From assembly GCF_011065405.1 (NCBI RefSeq), contig NZ_CP047056.1, positions 1,014,747 to 1,078,746 of the forward strand: a stretch of 64,000 bases of DNA. Reading direction: 5' to 3'. The notes under the pieces were generated by a model. The model was given only the letters and a program-made list of their open reading frames with translations. It was not told the DNA's origin and made no database searches. This DNA is from Succinivibrio dextrinosolvens. Lineage in GTDB: Bacteria > Pseudomonadota > Gammaproteobacteria > Enterobacterales > Succinivibrionaceae. Positions 1-8,468 of the stretch are shown in pieces; positions within the stretch are counted from its first letter, which is position 1; every line of letters begins with the position of its first letter. The position numbers and the translations under genes are program-made.

Positions 1-721
1 CATTTGATGACAGAACTGCGTCTAACTTAACACCCTGAGGACCATACTGTACTGAAGAAATTAGGTTCTCCATACGCTTCTGAGCTTCTTCAGTTGACCA
101 GTTCTGAGTAGCAACCTGCTCTTTCTTGGTCTGACCTGACTTACATACTAACTTGCCTGAATCTAAGTATGGCTGTAGTACGTCAATAGCACCACCCCAG
201 AAGAAGTTAACATTGTTATCATCGATAGAACCAGTGAAGAACTCAATGTTCTTAGGAGAGGTCTTATCGTCCTTTAACTTTAATGCGTCAACAATGTAGT
301 TACCCTGAATCTGACCAACCTTGTAGTTATCGAAGGTTGCATAGTAAGAAACTGCATCTGAGTTCATGATTAAGCGGTCATATGAAACAACTGGAATGCC
401 CTTCTCTTTAGCGCCCTGTAGAACCTGAGTTAATGAACCACCATCAATAGGAGCAATAACTAGAACTTCACAGTTTGATGCAATCAGGTTCTCAATCTGA
501 GAAAGCTGTGTAGGAATATCGTTGTCGCCTGCGTATAAAAGTTCAACTTTATGATTTGCTGCTTCTAACTGGTCCTTTAGATTGTGACCATCCTGGTTCC
601 AACGCTGTAATGACTGAGTTGGCATTGAAACACCGATTTTAGCTGCGTTAGCGGTTGATGCGAAAGCAGTGCAAGCTAATACAGCACAGCAAAGAGTAGT
701 TAAAGTTGTCTTAATCTTCAT
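1..721 (-). CDS. ChvE-type sugar ABC transporter periplasmic binding protein, 5' part only
   Basis: Translated from the minus strand, this gives a signal peptide of about 24 residues ending in STANA, then a type I periplasmic binding domain. It contains GVSMPTQSLQRWNQDG near the mature N terminus, LYAGDNDIPTQLSQIENLI, VIAPIDGG and VSYDRLI, which together suit the ChvE/multiple-monosaccharide branch better than MglB. Such proteins capture aldoses in the periplasm for an ABC importer (MmsA/MmsB or GguA/GguB type), and some also serve chemoreceptors. About 240 residues are present; the C terminus and any transporter genes lie beyond base 1. The ATG at 719-721 is preceded by GAGG at good spacing. 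Family call is firm, exact sugar unknown. Confidence 0.85.
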   Translation of the reverse strand, partial: MKIKTTLTTLCCAVLACTAFASTANAAKIGVSMPTQSLQRWNQDGHNLKDQLEAANHKVELLYAGDNDIPTQLSQIENLIASNCEVLVIAPIDGGSLTQVLQGAKEKGIPVVSYDRLIMNSDAVSYYATFDNYKVGQIQGNYIVDALKLKDDKTSPKNIEFFTGSIDDNNVNFFWGGAIDVLQPYLDSGKLVCKSGQTKKEQVATQNWSTEEAQKRMENLISSVQYGPQGVKLDAVLSSN

Positions 722-749
722 AGTAAACCTCATGTTTATTGTTTTCATC

Positions 750-763
750 TGTGCACGTGCACA
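750..763. promoter_or_regulatory. Perfect 14-bp palindrome with central CG, putative LacI-family operator
   Basis: TGTGCACGTGCACA is its own reverse complement and sits about 30 bases upstream of the ChvE-like start codon. The central CG and TG...CA ends fit LacI/GalR-family operators in general. Its position between the likely promoter and the start suggests repression, which is inference. The regulator is not adjacent. Confidence 0.45.
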
Positions 764-1451
764 AAAACATACTAATTCTGATCTAAATAAAATGCATTAT
801 TTTCTTTTTAATTTGATTTTATTTTTAGATTCAAATCTCACTTTTTTATTATTTAATTGTTTTATAAGGAGTTTATAAAATTTTCACTTAAAATTGTATA
901 AGCCAAATATCAATAAATTGTAAAAAATAATCTACCGTAAACGGTTTTTGTAAAAATTAGTTTTATCATAAAACTAATATTAATCTTTTTGTATTTAAAT
1001 AAGATTATTTACGTGTGTCATAGTGTGCTAAAGACACAATTGTTATTTATGTTTCCCCAGTAAACTTATTGCATATAGTTTAATATTGTGTAATTTTTAG
1101 TTTAAATTCGTCCAAAAATTTCTACTTTTTAATTAAAAAAAACGGTTATTAGAACTATTTTCAAATTTTATCTTTCTGTCTTATTGTGCTGATCCGTTGA
1201 TCAAATATGTTATTTTTTGAAGCAATAGGGCATTTAACGTGCGTTTTCTTAATGCACATGACGTGTTTTGTTTAACGAATATCGTCTAGATATTGAAATT
1301 ATTTCTTTATCTTTTTGTATATAACACCTTTTTTAGTTTGTCTAGACTAACTTATATTAGCGTAAACTAATTTTGTTACTTAATAAATCGATAATAATTT
1401 AGAAAATGACAATGAAAAAAAACACTTCTAGGCTAATAATTGTTTTTATAA
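764..1451. other. AT-rich non-coding region between the sugar-binding gene and the transposase remnant
   Basis: About 690 bases of very AT-rich sequence without a convincing gene. An interrupted inverted repeat (ACCG TAAA CGGT near 934-945) is the only other operator-like motif. The region probably holds the promoter of the minus-strand sugar-binding gene and the lost 5' part of the insertion sequence. No RNA gene was recognised. Confidence 0.5.
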
Positions 1452-2033
1452 ATCTATAAATTATTTATTGTTGTTGCCTTACTGGAAAAAATCACACTTC
1501 TGGCTAATGATCCGACAAAGTTTAAACAGAGCTGCCATAAAGGCATTAGAAAGTATATTGAAGAGGTCACTGTAGATAAAGCTACCGGTGAAGAAAATAA
1601 GAGTGTAAAAGTATCAACTTCACTGAATCTGGAGAAGATTGCCAAAGATGAGGCTCTGGATGGATACTATCTTATTGTAACCTCTGAAACAGAACTGTCT
1701 CTGTCTGAGGTTATAGAGAAATACCGTGGCTTATGGCGCATTGAACAGTCATTCAGAATTACCAAATCAGACATTCATGGCAGACCTGTATTCGTCATAA
1801 CACATGAGCACATCAATGCACACTTCCTTACCTGCTTTATTACTCTGACTATCTTAAGAATGCTGGAGATTAGACTTAATCGGAAGTACTCTGCAAAGGC
1901 TATTATTGATGGCTTAAATTCAGCTGTTGCGGTTGATATAGGTAAAGATATTTACCAGATTAACAGAAGAGATGAAGTTGTAGATGAGCTTGATAAGCTT
2001 TATGGACAGGACTTTTCAAATAGATATGTCTGA
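1452..2033 (+). pseudogene. IS1634-like transposase, C-terminal fragment
   Basis: An open frame without a start codon runs to TGA at 2031-2033. It encodes about 185 recognisable residues, including DGYYLIVTSETELSLSEVI, then YRGLWRIEQSFRITKSD (the glutamate region of a DDE transposase of the IS1634/IS4 group) and THEHINAHFLTCFITL. The upstream catalytic aspartates and the N-terminal half are missing, and homology begins abruptly near 1476. It is therefore a dead 3' remnant. Assignment to IS1634 rather than another IS4-related family is from motif memory. Confidence 0.75.
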
Positions 2034-2098
2034 AAAGAAAATCTGGCAATTCACCATTCTGAAATAATAAATTCCGTGTACACAACACCTTAAAAATC

Positions 2099-2126
2099 GA
2101 TAAATGGCGTCTCTAAGCCATTTATC
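2099..2126. repeat. 10-bp inverted repeat downstream of the transposase fragment
   Basis: GATAAATGGC and GCCATTTATC form perfect arms around an 8-base loop, 65 bases after the transposase stop. It may be part of the right end of the insertion sequence or a terminator without a U-tract. The partner terminal repeat is not present because the left half of the element is gone. Confidence 0.5.
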
Positions 2127-2192
2127 AAATTTAAGTATCAAACTCGGGATCGGTACAGTCATTATTATTGTGCCAGTGTTTTTTTTTGATGC

Positions 2193-2226
2193 AAAAAAAT
2201 ATGCGACATATGAATGTATGCCGCAT
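2193..2226 (-). terminator. Intrinsic terminator of the chemotaxis operon
   Basis: On the minus strand ATGCGGCATA and TATGTCGCAT pair over ten positions (one G-U) and are followed by a run of T. It lies 30 bases after the cheW stop and closes the long flagellar/chemotaxis transcript. Confidence 0.75.
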
Positions 2227-2258
2227 ACATTAGTCAAGGAGTAAAAAAAAGGTTGTGT

Positions 2259-2765
2259 TTAACCTAGATTGGTAACTTCCTTCCACTCTGTCTCAGTAAA
2301 CAGCTTGGTTAGATCAATCAGAATTAACAGATCATCTTTGCGGTTGCATACACCAGAGATGAACTGAGCATTCTCTTCTGTACCAACATTAGGAGTATCG
2401 TCAATATCATTGGTATTGAGATCTGCAACCTCTGCAACGGAATCAACCAGAATTCCGATAACATGCTTATCAGACTCAATAATCATAATTCTTGTATTAT
2501 CAGTAACCTCTGCAGGAGGAATACCAAAACGAGCTCTGGTATCGATAACAGTAACAACGTTACCACGCAGGTTAATAATTCCCAGCACATAAGAAGGTGC
2601 ACCAGGAACAGGAGCGATATCTGTATAACGTAATACCTCACGTACCTGCATAACATTGACGCCATATATTTCATTACCTAGCTTAAAGGTAACCCAACGC
2701 AGCAATTCACCTTTTTTTGCATTAACGTCGATTGGATTTTCTGCGATTGCTTCTTCTTTTGACAT
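2259..2765 (-). CDS. cheW: Chemotaxis coupling protein CheW
   Basis: A 168-residue single-domain CheW. It bridges chemoreceptors and the P5 domain of CheA in polar arrays. A conserved core starts at WVTFKLGNEIYGVNVMQVREVLR, followed by PGAPSYVLGIINLRGNVVTVIDTR, typical of the family. A GAGGA ribosome site precedes the ATG. It is the last gene of the flagellar/chemotaxis cluster, 108 bases after parP, with a terminator just beyond. Unlike the preceding CheW-like gene it lacks any long extension, so this is the canonical coupler. Confidence 0.95.
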   Translation of the reverse strand: MSKEEAIAENPIDVNAKKGELLRWVTFKLGNEIYGVNVMQVREVLRYTDIAPVPGAPSYVLGIINLRGNVVTVIDTRARFGIPPAEVTDNTRIMIIESDKHVIGILVDSVAEVADLNTNDIDDTPNVGTEENAQFISGVCNRKDDLLILIDLTKLFTETEWKEVTNLG

Positions 2766-2873
2766 CTTTTAATCCTCGTTATACACACCACACACGATAA
2801 TGGCGCAATTACTCTTTAATTTTATTTTAATAAACTTTAGCAAAATGTAGAGGTTACGTAGTTAAAACTTTGA

Positions 2874-4268
2874 TCATGCACTCATTTGTACATCAAGATC
2901 TTTGAGATTAACTCCATTTTCAAACATCTTGATCAAGGCTTTTACATGCAGTAACGCGCACATTTCCTTTTTAACAATACCTGCAAGCCAAGGTCTGTTA
3001 CCAGCGGTCTGTCTCCAGGTAATATTTTCTTTTTTTAAAATTCTGTTTCCTTCAAGGACATCGCAACCTATTGACCATAATGTCTTATCCAGAGAAATCA
3101 TATACTCATACTTTTCCGACTGAGGAGCATCACTCTTAACCCACTTTAGAGTATCCACAACATTCATCTTTCTGCCACGTATATCAGCGATTCCCTGGAA
3201 CCAGTCAGGTTTTCCGAACAACGGAGTCACCTTATCACACTGGAATATTCCTCCAAGATTAACTAACGGAACAGCAAAACGAATACCCTTTACCAGGAAG
3301 AACAACACCTGAAATTCATCAGGCATCTCAATATTAGTCCAGTTATAAGGAGCCTCCTCATTATCAGACTCCTGTTCGACCTGAACAGCACTCTCATCAG
3401 CTACAACAGATTCTGATGCGGTAACCTGTTCGACCTGAATCTGCTCTTCTACAGCAGTTTCAGTTACAGTCTGAGTTTCTTCAACGGTCTGAGTTTCAAC
3501 AGCTGTTTCTGTAACAGTTTCATCTGCAACTTCTGTTTCAAGCTGAGTTTTAGGAACTGACTCCAAAAGACTCTCAAGACTCTTGTGTTCGGCAAATGGG
3601 AGAGGTTCGGATTTTTCCTCAACGCTCTGAAGTTGAGGCTGTAACACAGGAGCTTCTGATGAAGAATTATCCTCTGGAACATAATCATCTGCAGCATAGT
3701 CAATATCATCTGCAGAATTATCAGTCTCAACAGCTGTATTCTGTAAAGAGGATTCCTCATTTTCCACAGGTGTTTCCGAGATCTCTTTAGACTCACATGC
3801 AACTTCTTCTGGGGACTCTTCAGTATCAAGAGGCATATCTTCAGTTTCTTCTGTCTCAGTAGCAGCTTCAGCCTCCGCAATAGCATCAGGAGCAGGATCT
3901 GAATTATCTTCACATATCTCAGACTCTACTTCCGCGGCAGCTATATCCTTTTCATCTGAAGATTCTTCTACAGATGTTTCATCTGCAACGCAACCCTCAG
4001 AAGATTCTCCATCTGAGGCAGACAAAGCCATATCTTCCTGAGGATTTTCAATTTCATTTTCCTGAGGTAATTCCTCTGGCTGTGAATCACTAACTTCGTT
4101 TCCAGATCCTATAACCTGCTCATTCTCATTCTGAGCACTAACTTCTGTTTGGGCAACAGCATTCTGCTCCTCTAGAGATTCCGACTCTGGAGATTGCTGT
4201 TCACTTTCTTCTTCAAGCATCTGCTTGAAATATGCTACAAGGGTGTCATCAATATCATTAAATGACAT
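2874..4268 (-). CDS. parP: ParP-like protein: acidic low-complexity region plus CheW-like domain
   Basis: 464 residues. The first 300 or so are dominated by Glu, Ser, Ala, Thr and Val with repeated TVTETAVE/TVEETQ-like units and almost no hydrophobic core. Residues of about 315-455 form a CheW-like domain (QVLFFLVKGIRFAVPLVNLGG, then PDWFQGIADIRG). In Vibrio and Pseudomonas the gene between the ParA-like ParC and cheW encodes ParP, which ties chemotaxis arrays to the pole by binding ParC and CheA. Position and domain order match. The acidic extension is unusually long and is expected to be disordered. An AAGGA site precedes the ATG, and the gene starts 18 bases after parC. Confidence 0.85.
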   Translation of the reverse strand: MSFNDIDDTLVAYFKQMLEEESEQQSPESESLEEQNAVAQTEVSAQNENEQVIGSGNEVSDSQPEELPQENEIENPQEDMALSASDGESSEGCVADETSVEESSDEKDIAAAEVESEICEDNSDPAPDAIAEAEAATETEETEDMPLDTEESPEEVACESKEISETPVENEESSLQNTAVETDNSADDIDYAADDYVPEDNSSSEAPVLQPQLQSVEEKSEPLPFAEHKSLESLLESVPKTQLETEVADETVTETAVETQTVEETQTVTETAVEEQIQVEQVTASESVVADESAVQVEQESDNEEAPYNWTNIEMPDEFQVLFFLVKGIRFAVPLVNLGGIFQCDKVTPLFGKPDWFQGIADIRGRKMNVVDTLKWVKSDAPQSEKYEYMISLDKTLWSIGCDVLEGNRILKKENITWRQTAGNRPWLAGIVKKEMCALLHVKALIKMFENGVNLKDLDVQMSA

Positions 4269-4285
4269 ACTAGGATCCTTAATAA

Positions 4286-5191
4286 TTAACTGAGCATAGC
4301 ATCAACATCACCTGCAATGATATCCATATCTTTATTAACGTCAGATTTTGTATTTTTTTCACCTGAAGCCAAAGAAACAATTGCAGCCGCATTCGGAGAT
4401 ATTTTATCCGGATTAATCTCTAGCTCTTTCGATAGTAGTTGTAATAATAATTCACGATAAGCCAATGCACCACGACATTTCTCATCAAGCATTGTGATTG
4501 GAAGGCCCTTCTGAGAAGACTCTCTGAATAAAGTATCAACCGGGATCTGTCCTTGCCATAAATTATCTTTGTAGTGAGCGGTCAGATATTCTAATGAAGT
4601 TCTGCTTGCCTTGGTACGTTTATCGTACATAGTAGGGATAACAGTATAGTTAATAATACAATTGTTATCAGCTTTACGCATAATATTAAACGTACGAACC
4701 ATCCCCTCTAATCCCTTTAGGGACAGAAATTCAGTCTGGGTTGGAACAAGAATTGAGGTACTGGCCACAAGAGCATTCACCATCAGAGCTCCTAAGACAG
4801 GAGGACAGTCAATTAGAACTACATCGTAGTCATCCTCTATAAGTTTAAGAGCATTGGTAAGAATACGACCAACTCCAGAACGTCCGGACAGTTTTCTGTC
4901 TATGGTTGCAAGAGTCATACTAGAAGCGATGATATCAAGATTTGGAAAATTAGTGTGAGTAATGACGGACTGTACACTCTCCTTGTCAAAACTTTCCTGA
5001 GTATACAGGTCATAAAGACTTTTTTCGATATTATTGTAGTCAAAACCTAAATAGCTAGTCAAAGAGGCATGAGGATCTGTGTCGATTATCAGAACGTTTA
5101 GATTCTCTTTTTGTAACCAACCAGCTAACGATGCGACTGTTGTAGTCTTACCTACACCGCCTTTCTGACTTGCAATTGACCAAACTAGCAC
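4286..5191 (-). CDS. parC: ParC-like ParA-family ATPase of chemotaxis arrays
   Basis: A 301-residue ParA/Soj-type ATPase with deviant Walker A KGGVGKTT at residues 10-17, LIIDTDPHASLTSYLG and VLIDCPPVLGALMVNAL. It sits between motD and parP, exactly where Vibrio and Pseudomonas encode ParC, the ATPase that recruits chemotaxis arrays to the flagellated pole. Chromosome-partition ParA would be paired with parB, which is absent. Translation starts with GTG behind AAGGAGCC. The C-terminal 40 residues are polar and probably flexible. Confidence 0.85.
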   Translation of the reverse strand: MLVWSIASQKGGVGKTTTVASLAGWLQKENLNVLIIDTDPHASLTSYLGFDYNNIEKSLYDLYTQESFDKESVQSVITHTNFPNLDIIASSMTLATIDRKLSGRSGVGRILTNALKLIEDDYDVVLIDCPPVLGALMVNALVASTSILVPTQTEFLSLKGLEGMVRTFNIMRKADNNCIINYTVIPTMYDKRTKASRTSLEYLTAHYKDNLWQGQIPVDTLFRESSQKGLPITMLDEKCRGALAYRELLLQLLSKELEINPDKISPNAAAIVSLASGEKNTKSDVNKDMDIIAGDVDAMLS

Positions 5192-5215
5192 AAAAGGCTC
5201 CTTAATCTATTTTTT

Positions 5216-6418
5216 TTATAAACCGAAATCCAATTCGATTGTATTACCTTCACCACGCTTAACTTCAACATCACCCTGACCGGCATTAATGCTAGGTTCA
5301 GTTGTACCGTCAATCAAACTCTGCTCAGCATCAGTTGCGGTAAGAGGAGTCTTTCTTTCCATTGCATATCTTGAAATTGCGATAACAACTTTTCTATTCA
5401 TAGCACGACCAGCAGCTGTCTTATTTGAATACTTTGGTGAATACTCACCGTATGCTTCAATTGCCATACGCTCAGGAATAATACCCGCGCGTTCCAGCTC
5501 GGTTAAAACAGAAAGTGAACGATTAGCGGATAAATCCCAGCTATTCAGGAAAATTCCATTTGGTATAAATGTATCATCTGTATAACCACGGATTCTGATG
5601 TAGTTATTTATGTTAGAGATTGCAACTGCAATTCTCTGAATAATTGGTCTTGAGGCAGCCAGAATAGAAGCACTACCCTCTGCAAACAGCAGACCTGAAT
5701 TTACATTGATGGACAACCAGTGTGGATTTTCCTCAATATCAATATATTTTTCCATACCTGTATCGCTGATTGCCTCAGAGATTGAACGTCTTACAGCGTC
5801 GAACTGAGTACCAACTTTACCTTCACCAATACTGTCAGCATTAACCTCAGACTGTCCTCCCTGTTCAAATTGATCGGATGAGCCTCCTGCCTGGAATCCA
5901 CCCTCACCTGTCTGAGAGCCACCATCAGGAGCATTGGATTTAGGATTTACATTCTTAGATACAGTCTGATTATCAGAAATAACTAGCTCACCTGAAGCAT
6001 TGGCAGAATCGGCATTATTCTGACCATCCATCTCATCATCAGAACCAGAGGTTGTATCATCTCTTTCCTGATTAGACTGAGTCGATGTGATCTGGAAATT
6101 CATCATCACTCCACCGTCTTCAATGATCTGTTTTCCGGTATCACCCTGAGATGATTGCATAGACTGAACTGCTTCCTGAACTTCCTGTGCCAGCTGCTGA
6201 GCTAGTGAGCCAGGAACAAGAAGAGCTCCACCAGGAGAACTAATGGCAGTTTCATTGAAGGCCTGAGCAATACTCTCTACCATCGATTTGGCTTCAGACT
6301 GCTTGGCCATAGCAAAGGAGTATAGAACCACGAACAGTGCGAACAGCAAGGTCATGAAGTCAGCATACGACACCATCCATCGTTCAAGGTTTTCGGGCTC
6401 TGGAGGCTTTTTCTTCAT
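5216..6418 (-). CDS. motD: Flagellar stator subunit MotB/MotD type
   Basis: 400 residues. One transmembrane helix at about 21-38 is preceded by WMVSYAD; Asp20 is the expected ion-binding residue. A long Gly/Ser/Gln/Asp-rich periplasmic linker (about 85-205) follows. An OmpA-like peptidoglycan-binding domain (about 245-350) contains LLFAEGSA, IRIRGYTDD and AGRAMNRKVVI. Together with MotC it forms the proton-driven stator. Location after motC within the che operon matches the motCD pair of Pseudomonas, hence MotD rather than a separate motAB locus. The linker is longer than in E. coli MotB (308 residues). Confidence 0.88.
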   Translation of the reverse strand: MKKKPPEPENLERWMVSYADFMTLLFALFVVLYSFAMAKQSEAKSMVESIAQAFNETAISSPGGALLVPGSLAQQLAQEVQEAVQSMQSSQGDTGKQIIEDGGVMMNFQITSTQSNQERDDTTSGSDDEMDGQNNADSANASGELVISDNQTVSKNVNPKSNAPDGGSQTGEGGFQAGGSSDQFEQGGQSEVNADSIGEGKVGTQFDAVRRSISEAISDTGMEKYIDIEENPHWLSINVNSGLLFAEGSASILAASRPIIQRIAVAISNINNYIRIRGYTDDTFIPNGIFLNSWDLSANRSLSVLTELERAGIIPERMAIEAYGEYSPKYSNKTAAGRAMNRKVVIAISRYAMERKTPLTATDAEQSLIDGTTEPSINAGQGDVEVKRGEGNTIELDFGL

Positions 6419-6443
6419 ATTATTGCCTTATTTTCTTATTATA

Positions 6444-7199
6444 TTAACTTCCACCCTCGGTCTTGTCACCACCGGTGTAAACTGCAAGACGGCGCTTTAA
6501 CATCATGGTATTCTCACCAGATGCAATTGATACAAGACCTTCAAGAGTCATGTACTTATATAAAGACATTTCGGCAATAATACCTTTAACTCGGTTTGAT
6601 GAAGGAAGACAGATAATGTTAGCAAGAACCAGACCGTAAATAGTTGCAACGAATGCCACCGCAATAGCAGGACCTAATTCATCTGGACGGTCCAACAGAG
6701 ACATAGCGTGAATCAGACCAAGCACCGCACCGATAATACCCATGGTAGGAGAATAACCGCCCATAGATTCTAGCATCTTGGCGTAAGGTTCATATTTAGC
6801 TTCTTCAACGGCAATGCCCTGCTCTAGGATTTCCTTTAGAGCATCCTTATCAACACCATCGACAATCATCTGAATACCGTCACGGGTATAATCATCAGAT
6901 GCGGACGAAATAGAATTTTCCAGTGCCAGTAATCCCTGCTGACGAGCAGTTGTTGATAAACCAACTAAAAGTTCAACCTGAGATTCAAAACCGATACGTG
7001 GAGGAGCCAATGTCCACAACATACACTTGAACGCACCGATAATCTGAGGCAGAGGAAACTGCACCCAGCATGCGAAGAATGAAGCACCTACCACAACAAG
7101 GAAAGCAGGCAACTCTAACATCATTGCAGGAGATGTACCTTCTAACATCATAGAACATACAATACATCCGCACGCAAGAAAAATACCCAGAAAGTTCAT
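6444..7199 (-). CDS. motC: Flagellar stator subunit MotA/MotC type
   Basis: 251 residues with four hydrophobic segments (about 5-20, 30-45, 145-170 and 180-200) and the MotA hallmark MGGYSPTMGIIGAVLGLIHAM, in which the conserved proline region takes part in torque generation. It pairs with the MotD gene 25 bases downstream. It lies directly after cheB, the same order as cheB-motC-motD in Pseudomonas. A strong AGG-rich ribosome site precedes the ATG. Confidence 0.9.
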   Translation of the reverse strand: MNFLGIFLACGCIVCSMMLEGTSPAMMLELPAFLVVVGASFFACWVQFPLPQIIGAFKCMLWTLAPPRIGFESQVELLVGLSTTARQQGLLALENSISSASDDYTRDGIQMIVDGVDKDALKEILEQGIAVEEAKYEPYAKMLESMGGYSPTMGIIGAVLGLIHAMSLLDRPDELGPAIAVAFVATIYGLVLANIICLPSSNRVKGIIAEMSLYKYMTLEGLVSIASGENTMMLKRRLAVYTGGDKTEGGS

Positions 7200-7220
7200 T
7201 GAGACCTGCCTTTTTTGTTA

Positions 7221-8459
7221 TTAACCGAGCTCTTTAACAATACAGCCTGCAATCTCTCCCAAAGGAAGAACCAAATCTGTAATGCCAGCATTTACGATGG
7301 CCTGAGGCATACCGTAGACCACACAGGTTTCTTCATTCTGAGCCCAGATAACAGCTCCTAGTTTCTTAAGAATAGAGCAACCTTCACAGCCGTCGGAACC
7401 CATTCCTGTCAGAATCATTGCCAGAACCTTTCCACCGTACATCTTTGAAAGAGACGCAAATGAAACATCCACACAAGGATTATAGGTAGTTCTTCCAGTA
7501 TCAGCGATAACACGACATCTTACCTTGACGCCGACTTTCTCAAAAATCATCTGAGTCCCGCCAGGAGCTATATAGCAGGTACCAGCTTCAAGAATATCTC
7601 CATCCTTTGCTTCGACAACATGCAGATTTGAGATAGCATCAAGTCTTGCAGCGAAAGTAGTAGTAAAAGAAGCAGGCATATGCTGAACAATCACAACTGG
7701 AACATTCAGCTTAGGCAACTTAGGAATAATATCCTGAAGAGCAATTGGTCCTCCGGTAGAACTTCCAATTGCAACAATTGAATGTGGCTTACCTGACTTC
7801 TTAAATGTAGTTGTCTCTGACTTATGGTTACCAAATGTAAACTTCAAAGCACTTGCAGGAGTGCCAGGATTTGCAGCCAACATTGCGTTAATCTGGTTAT
7901 AAGCTTCCTTTGCTGAACCAGCTGTTGGTGCAGGTGCTCCTGCTGCAGCTCCGATAGGAGCACGAGCAGTGGCAGTAGCAGGTTTTGCCACAGTTGCAGA
8001 AGAAGGAACTGTCTTCGTAGCAATAGTTGGAGAAGGAGCAGATGGTCTAAAGCCCCTTACACGGCTACGAGAAACAGCTTTGATAGATCCAATTAGGTTC
8101 TTGATGGCATCTTCTCTTCTATGTGCAATGTCATCAAAGTTTTTAGGCATAAAATCTACAGCGCCTGCCTCAAGAGCCTTAAATGTTGCTGTCGCACCTT
8201 CATGTGTCAAAGATGAGAACATAAGAATAGGAGTTGGATTCTTCTTCATGATCTCAGCAACGGCAGTAATACCGTCCATAACAGGCATTTCAACGTCCAT
8301 AGTAATTACATCTGGACGAAGTTTGGTGGTAAGTTCTACTCCTTCCTTACCATCTTTAGCCTCACCTACAACCTCCATAGTAGGATCTGATTCAACAATC
8401 TCTCTTAAGCGCTTGCGGAAAAAGCTTGAGTCATCAACAATCAAAACTTTGGTAGCCAT
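7221..8459 (-). CDS. cheB: Protein-glutamate methylesterase/deamidase CheB
   Basis: 412 residues. A receiver domain at 1-120 has the phospho-acceptor Asp55 in VITMDVEMPVMDG. An Ala/Pro-rich linker of about 90 residues follows, then the methylesterase domain from about 225 with GSSTGGP (nucleophile serine), QHMPASFT (histidine) and MGSDGCEG (aspartate). It demethylates receptors during adaptation. The partner methyltransferase CheR is not encoded in this window. The linker is much longer than in E. coli CheB (349 residues in all). Confidence 0.96.
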   Translation of the reverse strand: MATKVLIVDDSSFFRKRLREIVESDPTMEVVGEAKDGKEGVELTTKLRPDVITMDVEMPVMDGITAVAEIMKKNPTPILMFSSLTHEGATATFKALEAGAVDFMPKNFDDIAHRREDAIKNLIGSIKAVSRSRVRGFRPSAPSPTIATKTVPSSATVAKPATATARAPIGAAAGAPAPTAGSAKEAYNQINAMLAANPGTPASALKFTFGNHKSETTTFKKSGKPHSIVAIGSSTGGPIALQDIIPKLPKLNVPVVIVQHMPASFTTTFAARLDAISNLHVVEAKDGDILEAGTCYIAPGGTQMIFEKVGVKVRCRVIADTGRTTYNPCVDVSFASLSKMYGGKVLAMILTGMGSDGCEGCSILKKLGAVIWAQNEETCVVYGMPQAIVNAGITDLVLPLGEIAGCIVKELG

Positions 8460-8468
8460 AGGTAATCC

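Noticed and set aside
669-878. Plus-strand frame of 69 codons across the start of the sugar-binding gene
   Set aside because: It overlaps the signal-peptide region of a clear gene on the other strand and continues into AT-rich leader DNA with a biased composition.
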